From Hyparrhenia diplandra (Eukaryota > Streptophyta > Magnoliopsida > Poales > Poaceae), in the NCBI GenBank assembly GCA_015847255.1, contig JADLZK010000215.1:62001-126000 (forward strand): a stretch of DNA of 64,000 nucleotides. The letters run 5' to 3'. Below the pieces are notes generated by a model. That model was not told where the DNA came from, made no database searches, and worked only from the letters and a program-made list of their open reading frames with translations. Position 1 is the stretch's first letter. Every line of letters starts with the position of its first letter. Shown here piece after piece: positions 55,986-64,000 of this stretch. A program made the translations under genes and the position numbers.

Positions 55986-56340
55986 CATGTGGCTTGTTGA
56001 TTCCGGATGTTCGCGCCACATGACTAGAAACTCAAAATGGTTCTCCAGCCTCAACCTGTGAGGAACAAAGAGTATATCATCTTTGGGGACAACAACAAAT
56101 ATACCCAAGGTAACCCACTTCGAGTGTTTGGCTGCAAGTGTTTCATTCTCAAGAAGGGTAAGTTGGACAAGTTTGAGTCCGACGGTATATTTCTTTTGTT
56201 ATGCATCTCATTCACATGCTTATCGTGTTCTTAACCTTGAAACTAATCGAGTCATGGAAACCTCGTGAGGTTACATTCGATGAGACTATGCCTTGTACAA
56301 CCCCTGTCTTTGAGTGTACAGATGAGCAATAGCTTGGTGA
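55985..56340 (+). pseudogene. Copia pol remnant: protease joined to integrase end
   Basis: WLVDSGCSRHMT (55989-56024) is the copia aspartic protease start, followed by GDNNK. Right after, near 56105-56115, the sequence switches to LRVFGCKCFILKKGKLDKF, which in relatives lies at the C-terminal side of integrase, more than 1 kb further on. YRVLNLETNRVMET and FDETM follow (about 56215-56290, with frame changes). Reverse transcriptase and RNase H are absent. Confidence 0.8.
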
Positions 56341-58033
56341 TAGCATTTTTGTGGAGGGGGAACAGAAGATGCAGATTGTGGTGCTCCCGAGCCAACTCCA
56401 CTGGCTACCGTAATCGAGCCTCCGACGACCTTCTCGACCGACGGTCCCGATCCTACTACTTCCACTACATGGGGACTGGTCAAGCCGCTTCCTCGTACCG
56501 CACCGGCTGCACCCGAGGATGTTACGATCGCCGTTGAGGGGAGGCAACTTCTTCAAGGGAGGCACTTTGACACATTCAGCGCCGCCATCCACCCTGTGCA
56601 AGTCACACGGTCTAGGTTTTATCACACATCTCACTTCGCTTTTTTCGCCTCTTTGTTTTTTTTTTTTGAGCCTCGAGATGTTGGACTTACTCTATCTTAT
56701 CATGGTTTTTGCTTTCCTTCTTTCTGGTTTTTGTATCATGTTGCATATCATCTCATCATGTATATTAGATCATTTTGAGCTTCTAGATTATATTAATTAG
56801 AATGATACTATGTTCTAGTTACTGTGATTTATACATGATGGTGCTTTTGGCTTAGGCTCTTATTGATCACTTGATATATGTTATGAGCTAAGTTGTTTTT
56901 ATAAATATGTGAACTTGACTATCACTTGATAAAATCTAAAAATGGTTCACTACTGAGATGGCTACTACCATGTGTAGGATGTGTGAGGTCCTTTGTGCTA
57001 AAATGTGTATGCTAGGTACCTATGTCTCATGCTTTGAGTTACACACTTGCTTAGATAACCTTGATACTTATGTGATAAAAAATTGAAATCTAAGCTAAGT
57101 GGTTGAAAAGATCGAGATGGGTCCATACCGCCCCACCTCAAGGTTTTGAGATCCTTTTCCGCTGCACTTGGGTTGAACTTGAATCTTGTAGTGGATGACC
57201 CGTAACATTGTCTTAAGCTTCTCATTGCTCACAACATAGGCTTGACATGGTTGATTAGTAAGGCTGACTGTGTGGATAACCTCTCGCACATACATGCTTT
57301 GCCTAATACTTATGACAAGCTGCAAACTCTAATATATTTAAAAATTGATAAAATCATTGGTGTTGGGTATGTCTTTTGCATGATGTATGTATTTGTTTGG
57401 GGTAGTTCATTGTTTACATATGTTAGCACTCGTTGATCTTCTCGCTTATATGTGCTATGTGCTACTTTTTAGCGGTGAACCTCTCTTTTTTAAAATGTTT
57501 AAACTTGATCAAAATGCTTAAATGCCATATTTCGTATCATATTGATCAGTTTGAGCATTTGCTAGCACTTATACTAGCATTTGCCATGATACTAGTTAGA
57601 GCATCTTCTCATTCAAATTGCTATAATCCTGAAGCTTTTGCATTGTACATTTGAGCATCCATAGCATGTTTCAAGGGGGAGTTTTTGCAATCCATGTGCT
57701 CTATTTCATGATCTTGATAAGTGCATATGCCAACAAGGGGAGAATGATCTACAAAGATAGTGTTTATGCATTTCTTTTGAGGGATTGCATTTTTGTAGGG
57801 GAGTTGCTAGATGTGTTGAGCCTTTGCCTTTGCTTGAGGGCTAGATGTGTTTTGCTTGGTTGTGTTGAGCCATTGCCCATGTCTTTGGGGACCAAGTTTT
57901 GCTCTTGTCTTTGCTCATTTCAAATGACCTTCTTTTGGCTTTTTTCATTGGCTTTTGGTCATTTGGGTGAGTTCTCTCCTTCCTTTCTCTGTTTTTGTTT
58001 TGGTGTTGACAATGCACTCATCAAAGGGGAGAT
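56341..58033 (+). other. Copia 3' non-coding region with repeated polypurine tracts
   Basis: No coding sequence recognised. Polypurine tracts: CAAGGGGGAG (about 57671), CAAGGGGAGAA (about 57735), TAGGGGAG (about 57797) and AAAGGGGAGA (58024-58033), the last adjoining the 3' LTR. Multiple such tracts before the 3' LTR are a known Sirevirus feature. Confidence 0.7.
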
Positions 58034-60129
58034 TGCGAACACATGGTTGATATGTACCTATGTTGTTCGGGTTTTGATGATGAGCGATTGTCAACATTCC
58101 AACATTCTCATTCTATTTTCCTTTTCTCTTTTATCTTCATTACCCTAACAGGCACACGAGGTGTGTCGCGGCGACGTGTTTCTTGGCTTGTGTTGTGCAG
58201 GTGCCGAGCTCGAGACGGTGGTCGACGGTGAGGTGAAGGCCAAGGAGGACGTGCCGCGGCCGATGGACCCCGAGCGGTGAGGGGGCGACGTGAGGCTTGG
58301 ACCGAGGGACCGGATCGCCGGGTGGCCAGCCGTGGTGGCCGACACTTGGTACATCAACAAGTGCAAGGACGCTGTGGAGTGACCGCGGTCGATCGAGTCA
58401 ACACAGAGGACATGCAAGTCGAGCGGGCGGCTCAAGACTTGGCGGCCGGGCGGTCGAGGACGGGCGTGACATGTGTCGAAGAGCGGGGATGCGCGACGAG
58501 ATACGCTTACCGCGAGCGGTTTGTTGGTTTGGGCCTCAAAATCATCAAGTGGAGGGTTTCGCGAGTTTGGGCCACAAAACCCGGGCTTAAAGTTCCAAGG
58601 CGGAAGGACGGCGTGGCGACATCGTGGAGTTCGGCCGGCGGCTACCGGTGGGGGAGCCGCGGTGTGGTCGCCGGATCAAGATTACCTCGAAGTCGGACCA
58701 TATCGCCCATGGCTATTTTGGTTTGGCTCTAATTAGGCTAAGGGGTAAAATGGGGAGGATAATAAACCCGTTAAATAGGCGAAGCGAGTCCCCAACCTCG
58801 GTCACCTCTCCTATTCGCGTTTTTTTTTTTACCGTGGTTTTTCTTCTTCCTTTAGGGCTGTTTGAGAGAGAGGTCCACATATGGAGAAATTCGCGTGTGT
58901 GTAATGTGAGATCGAACCTGTGATTTTTGTGTGGGAAGAGGTGGCCCTAATCCGCCTCATGCCCTCCGGGATTTATTGAATCGAGCTGTGATTTTGTTTC
59001 CCCCCGTGTTCTAGTTTTTCTCCCCAATTTTCGTTCTTGCATGTGATCTGAAATTCCTGATTTTCGAGTTGGGTTCGAGCCATGATTTTCTAGGGATATA
59101 TCACCAATTCCTGGTAGATCACCTGTGCGAAATTTGGGGTCGCGAATCATGAAGGTTTTGATTAGTTTAATTTGTCTGCCGTGATTCCCCTTTGATGGAG
59201 GTCTCGCTATTTGTGCTGTCGGTAAGGTGAAATCGCGGATTTATTGTGTGCGCTGGCGTCGTGTGCCCAGCTCCAATCTAGTTCTTGCCCTTCGATCAGC
59301 AATCTGCAGCAATTCGCCTTTCCCTCTTGTTTCAGTTCGATTTCCCCTGCTCGTTCTTCAGCAGTGCCGCAAGGTGCCCGCTCAGCCTTCATCTGTCGTT
59401 ATGCACCAGGTCTCACATGGGGACTACCGGAGCACTCACCGCTCACCACAAGCAGGTCAGGTTTGCCTGCAGATTGCCATTGATCTCTCTCTCTGTCGTC
59501 TATCGTCTAGTTTCAGCAGGATTTTCAGTTATCTGATATGAGCTTTAGAAATTAGTTCTTGCGACATTTACAGGAAACAAAGGTTCAGTACGTAATTTTA
59601 TTATCCTGTTGCATACGAGAATTACTTCTTCTAGCAATCATGAGCTTATCATTGAAACATTAATTTATATCACTTTGGCTAGAGTGTATTCATGTGCAGC
59701 CCCATCACGTGCATCTCTCTTTGGTCAAAAATTAACTCTTGCTGGTTATGCACGTGAGTGAAAATCTAAGTCATTTTGAGATGTCACTTTCAGGCTACAG
59801 TAAAACAATAATTACTATCATTAGTGAACAGTGTTCCTAGCTGTGATTAAATTTCTTGCAGTTTGTCCAGTTCACTGTTTTGAGCAGTAGACAATTCTTG
59901 AGCGGCATTTACAGGAAGCTAAGTTGTTGTGCCAAGTGAATTTTTGTTATGTTTGTAGTTTGCATTTTGAGCTCTGATTCATTCTTTGTTTGTTTTGTCG
60001 GATTTGGTGTGCCCAACACTTCGCGCGTGTGTGTTACTCGTGATCTTACGTGAGTTTGCTTTTGGGGTCGGGTCTTGAGCCAAGGACCATAATTTCGAAA
60101 GAAATTTGAGGCTCCCATTCACCTCCCCC
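58034..60129 (+). repeat. 3' LTR of the copia element, end truncated
   Basis: Matches 50226 to about 52320. It stops at CCCATTCACC followed by a C-run and ACACACG, lacking the last ~30 bp (to CGATCTTTCA) of the 5' LTR. Confidence 0.9.
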
Positions 60130-60303
60130 CCCACACACGAATCGCAGATAGCCAGCTCGTAATCTCTGTATGTATATCCTGAAGGTCTGAGAGATCTTTT
60201 TCACACCTGCTATGGCCGCAAACTCACTGGATATCAGTGAACCTAGCTTGTTTCCTACAACTTTCAATAGTCCAGATGCTAGAGCAGTTTCCACTCCAGT
60301 CAT

Positions 60304-61131
60304 ATTTCAAAGGCTCCCTTGCCAATTTCTCTGTAGATGAATTGCAGAACAAACAATTATATGGGGTTTTTTCAGACCAAAACTCTAACTTGTAGCTCTT
60401 GATTCAGATGTTTGATGATAAAAGATTGTAAAGTTTTTTTTTTAAAAAAAATATATAAAAGATTTGATAGCTCGAATAGACATAAGCTATATGAGAATTA
60501 AATTTGTATATTGAAACTCAGTGGAAAAAACAATCTTTGACAAAGCTATATGCCTGAGCATCCTTCTGTGCTCATAGAACAAATAGTTTACAAATAAGAT
60601 GCATATGAGAGGATACAGATCGGTGGAGAGATGGTTAGAGAAAATGAAAGATTAATTATCATACGAATTACCTCCTCCGAAGGCCAGAGAAGCAGCAACA
60701 GACGTATGCTGCTTACCAGGTAAATGCTTCAGTATTCGTGGTCCTCAATGAGAAGAGCTGGAAAAAAAATCAGCATGGTTAGCTTAGAATCTGATCATAG
60801 AATTTACCATTAAATGCATGCAGTGATGCAGAAGGAAACAGAGCATGCATGTATGTTCCCTTTTTGTACTTCTTGTTCCTCTTTGTATTTTGATCTCTTG
60901 CAAATGGAATTTCAAGTAAAATTCAGAGCATGTACCTTGAATGTAAGCTTGGATCAGCTGCCTTTTCCTATTCCATTCCCGAACATGGAATTCAGAGCAT
61001 GCACTGCGCCCTTGATACAACTACATCACAGTAGCCACTATATTCACAGATCTAGCTACGCATAAGCAGGTGCAGAAAAGTAACGCTTAAGGAAACGAAC
61101 CTGAGGCCTACGAGCTGAACAATAGCCAGAA
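60304..61131. other. NLR2 5' flank
   Basis: Non-coding. Similar in part to the NLR1 5' flank (44059-44500). AATTCAGAGCATG recurs near 60920 and 60990. No other gene seen. Confidence 0.5.
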
Positions 61132-62380
61132 GCGGTGAGGCGGTGTCGGCGTTGTTCGTTCTTGGTCGTGAACGATCGCAGTAGCTGCTTTTTGAACGCA
61201 GTAGCTGCTTGGTGTTTTGTGTTGGCTGTATGAGAGCTAGGAAGGAGATACTGATGATTCTTGGAAGAAAATGGTTACTGTGCAAGGTGCCAAGGTGGGA
61301 GGAAAGTGCGTGACAGCTTCGATCGATTTGCGTGCGGCGTCGTAGTTTGTTCATTCCACACCCGAGCCACCATGTGAAACCGCCGCGAATGCGATGAGTG
61401 CAGTAGCGTGGAGGTACGTACAGCAAGATGCTTTCACGACGCTCGACAAAGGTAGGATAAAGAAACCAATGCAACTTGCCACTGGACGCGTCTTGTAGCA
61501 AAGGTAGGCGGGATTTTCAGTTACAACGCTGGAAAAATGGCAATTCATTTCCATCCAATCAACAGTGCAGACGGAATCTCGATCTGCCAGTCTCTGCAAC
61601 TCTAATTCTCTCGGATCCAAGTTAACACAAAACCCAGCGACTGGTACACTGCAAAAACTGATGAGATGTTAGTGTTGCCAGCAGTTCGAAGTTAACAACT
61701 TGATCGCCCATCAAGATGAATGTCTAACTAGATGCCCATGCACCGGGTAGATGCGCCTTGCATATGGTGCTCTGCACTAACCTGCACCTGCCTCGACCTC
61801 GAGTGGCTGGAATCTTCACGTGTGAGTGTGTGACTGCAGCATGCGTCGGGTAATATATTGTCAGTGTGTGACTGCAGCATGCGTCGGGTAATATATTGTC
61901 AGTTGTCATGAGCTAGAAATTCTGGAATCTTCACGTGTGAGCGGTGATGCAGTGTCGGTGTTGTTCGTTCTTGGTCGTGAAACAGGATCGGATCTACTGT
62001 TTTATGACCTGACCAACCAGATACTACTGCTGGATTGTGGCGTTCCGGTGAGTGATGAAGGAGTAGCAAGATGGATTAGTTCCAATGTGAGGTCAACGAT
62101 CGCATTAGCTGCTTGGTGGCCTGTGTTGGCTGTATGAGCTAGGAAGGAAATGTTGATGATTCTGGGAAGAAAATGGTGCTTGGAGTACGTAGGTTGTGGT
62201 GACTGTGCAAGGTGGGAGGAAAGTGCGCGACAGCTTGGATCGATTTGCGTGCGACGTCCTAGTTTATTCATTCCACACCGGAGCCACCATGTGTAGCAAA
62301 GGTAGACGGGATTTTCAGTTATAACGCTGGAAAAATGGCAATGGCAATTCATTTCCTTTCCAATCAACAGTGCAGACGGA

Positions 62381-62595
62381 TCGTATTGTTGGTACCAAAA
62401 TTCCTCTTTCGAGGCTCTGTTTTTTTTCGATAATGAAAGCTTTTATTAATTTCAAGATCGTTACATCGAGGTGATGCAAAGACCTTGAAACATTTCTGGC
62501 CTCTGTATAACAATTATACACATAGCCTTGTACGTAGGAAATTATGAGCAGCTCGATTTCTTTGAGATCGAGTCCCAATTTACCCATACTATGGA
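62381..62595 (-). mobile_element. LINE/SINE-like tail segment in repeat unit 2
   Basis: An extra 215 bp relative to unit 1, bounded by GGA on both sides. On the minus strand it reads ...AATTAATAAAAGCTTTCATTATCG followed by about 9 A, a typical retroposon 3' end. Unit 3 has the same segment at 63394-63605. Confidence 0.5.
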
Positions 62596-63393
62596 ATCTC
62601 GATCTGCCAGACTCTCTGCAACTATAACTCGGATCCAAGTTAACACAAAAGCGCGACTGGTGCACTGCAAAAGCCGATGATGTTAGTGTTGCCAGCAGTT
62701 CGAAGTTAACAATTTGATCGCCCATCAAGATGGATGTCTAACTAGATGCCCGTGCACCGGTAGATGCGCCATGCATATGGTACTCGGCACAAACCTGCAC
62801 CTGCCTCGACCTCGAGTGGCTGGAATCTTCACGTGTGAGTGTGTGACTGCAGCATGCGTCGGGTAATATATTGTCAGTGTGTGACTGCAGCATGCGTCGG
62901 GTAATATATTGTCAGTTGTCATGAGCTAGAAATTCTGGAATCTTCACGTGTGAGCGGTGATGCAGTGTCGGTGTTGTTCGTTCTGGTCGTGAAACAGTAT
63001 CGGATCTACTGTTCTATGACCTGACCAACCAGATACTACTGCTGGATTGTGGCGTTCCGGTGAGTGATGAAGGGAGTAGCAAGATGGATTAGTTCCAATG
63101 TGAGGTCAACGATCGCATTAGCTGCTTGGTGGCCTGTGTTGGCTGTATGAGCTAGGAAGGAAATGTTGATGATTCTGGGAAGAAAATGGTGCTTGGAGTA
63201 CGTAGGTTGTGGTGACTGTGCAAGGTGGGAGGAAAGTGCGCGACAGCTTGGATCGATTTGCGTGCGACGTCCTAGTTTATTCATTCCACACCGGAGCCAC
63301 CATGTGTAGCAAAGGTAGACGGGATTTTCAGTTATAACGCTGGAAAAATGGCAATGGCAATTCATTTCCTTTCCAATCAACAGTGCAGACGGA

Positions 63394-63605
63394 TCGTATT
63401 GCTGGTACCAAAATTCCTCTTTCGAGGCTCTGTTTTTTCGATAATGAAAGCTTTATTAATTTCAAGATCGTTACATTGAGGTGATGCAAAGACCTTGAAA
63501 CATTTCTGGCCTCTGTATAACAATTATACACATAGCCTTGTACGTAGGAAATTATGAGCAGCTCGATTTCTTTGAGATCGAGTCCCAATTTACCCATACT
63601 ATGGA
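63394..63605 (-). mobile_element. LINE/SINE-like tail segment in repeat unit 3
   Basis: Same 212-bp segment as in unit 2, with a shorter A-run. It was therefore present before units 2 and 3 were duplicated. Confidence 0.5.
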
Positions 63606-64000
63606 ATCTCGATCTGCCAGACTCTCTGCAACTCTAACTCGGATCCAAGTTAACACAAAAGCGCGACTGGTGCACTGCAAAAGCCGATGATGTTAGTGTT
63701 GCCAGCAGTTCGAAGTTAACAATTTGATCGCCCATCAAGATGGATGTCTAACTAGATGCCCGTGCACCGGGTAGATGCGCCATGCATATGGTACTCGGCA
63801 CAAACCTGCACCTGCCTCGACCTCGAGTGGCTGGAATCTTCACGTGTGAGTGTGTGACTGCAGCATGCGTCGGGTAATATATTGTCAGTGTGTGACTGCA
63901 GCATGCGTCGGGTAATATATTGTCAGTTGTCATGAGCTAGAAATTCTGGAATCTTCACGTGTGAGCGGTGATGCAGTGTCGGTGTTGTTCGTTCTTGGTC

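Larger units (their letters stand above)
50226..60129 (+). mobile_element. Ty1/copia (Sirevirus-like) retrotransposon in NLR2
   Basis: The 5' LTR is 50226-52349 and the 3' LTR 58034 to about 60129, starting TGCGAACACATGG. The PBS lies 2 nt after the 5' LTR, and the 3' LTR is preceded by AAAGGGGAGAT. A long gag with zinc knuckles, repeated polypurine tracts before the 3' LTR and >2-kb LTRs suggest the Sirevirus lineage. Pol is mostly deleted: protease sequence jumps to the end of integrase, and no reverse transcriptase was seen. It lies in the coiled-coil exon of NLR2, opposite in strand. The right junction is damaged: the last ~30 bp of the 3' LTR, the target duplication and about 20 bp of NLR2 are missing compared with NLR1. 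Confidence 0.93.
47372..60303 (-). pseudogene. NLR2: CC-NB-LRR pseudogene split by a copia element
   Basis: Paralogue of NLR1. It starts MTGVETALASGLL at 60303, runs to about 60134, is interrupted by the copia element (50226-60129) and resumes at 50225 with SLRWVMKLRNLANDIDDLLD. NB-ARC pieces follow in shifting frames: P-loop GLGGSRKTT (about 49800-49774) with Gly changed to Arg before the Lys, FWVHVSQEFCGEKLIGKLFE, FLLILDDAWHED, KILLTTRNQ, CGGVPL broken near 49290, and MHDLINDLAQYIL (48923). LRRs run from about 48850 to 47390. The LRR end is replaced near 47371 by DC1 sequence. Many frameshifts besides; clearly non-functional. Confidence 0.92.
61132..64000. repeat. About 1-kb tandem repeats upstream of NLR2
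   Basis: Units begin GCGGTGA-GC-GTGTCGG at 61132, 61941, 62954 and 63964 (the last cut by the window). Units 2 and 3 are 1013 and 1010 bp and nearly identical. Unit 1 (809 bp) is more diverged, lacks a ~213-bp segment and has ~130 bp of its own. Each unit contains a 39-bp tandem pair (GTGTGACTGCAGCATGCGTC and following). Short minus-strand frames recur in each unit but show no known domain. Confidence 0.92.

Noticed and set aside
61052..64000. Recurring minus-strand ORFs of 89-149 codons in the 1-kb repeats
   Set aside because: They recur only because the DNA is repeated; they differ in length and frame between units and show no family motif.
1..64000. CRISPR arrays, bacterial-type operons, tRNA and rRNA genes
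   Set aside because: No regularly spaced identical repeats with unique spacers, no cloverleaf-type sequence with good A and B boxes apart from the SINE-like piece, and no rRNA motifs were recognised.

Overview
The window is nuclear DNA of a grass (Poaceae). Evidence: GC-rich 5'-exon-like islands in AT-rich flanks, broken copies of plant gene families (HyPRP cell-wall protein, EXO70, HKT cation transporter, CC-NB-LRR receptors, DC1 protein), and a dense mix of grass-type transposons (Sirevirus-like copia, Tat/Athila-type gypsy, LINE tails, CACTA, hAT, Mutator-like foldback, Stowaway- and Helitron-type ends). The species cannot be fixed from sequence alone. No bacterial operons, CRISPR, rRNA or convincing tRNA genes were seen, and no host gene is intact: every recognisable coding region has frameshifts, stops, truncation or insertions.

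Layout. 1-5.3 kb: copy A of a duplicated locus, then a degenerate LINE-type element with poly(A). 5.3-5.84 kb: hybrid proline-rich protein pseudogene with TGA at the first motif cysteine. 6.9-9.7 kb: EXO70 pseudogene. 10.06-12.41 kb: long-TIR foldback element holding a CACTA element whose empty site can be read from the other arm. 12.7-13.0 kb: degenerate telomere-like repeats. 13.6-14.9 kb: LINE remnants and a hAT MITE. 15.2-23.8 kb: copy B of the duplicated locus, split by a 7.7-kb hAT-type insertion (8-bp target duplication) carrying gene-like GC blocks, a Helitron-type end and a SINE-like piece.

25.47-34.76 kb: a poly(A)-tailed retroposon with a 15-bp target duplication, interrupted by a 7.1-kb gypsy element on the minus strand (LTRs about 1.67 kb, target duplication CATGC, gag and protease remnants, no reverse transcriptase seen). 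34.8-39.6 kb: diverged repeated promoter-like modules, two LINE 3' ends and a hAT end.

40.2-60.3 kb: a degenerate immune-receptor cluster. NLR1 (minus) is nearly full length but frameshifted. An HKT transporter fragment (plus) and a DC1 fragment (minus) follow. The DC1 fragment adjoins the truncated LRR end of NLR2 (minus), whose coiled-coil region is split by a 9.9-kb Sirevirus-like copia element, itself carrying a 0.9-kb hAT-like element in gag. 61.1-64.0 kb: about 1-kb tandem repeats on the 5' side of NLR2, running off the window.

The genes do not form a working pathway here. The window is best read as a decayed NLR/transporter neighbourhood remodelled by nested transposition. Its most useful property is that paired copies (duplicated locus, foldback arms, LTRs, NLR paralogues, tandem units) give internal references for ordering many events. 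I did not find a convincing new biological system.
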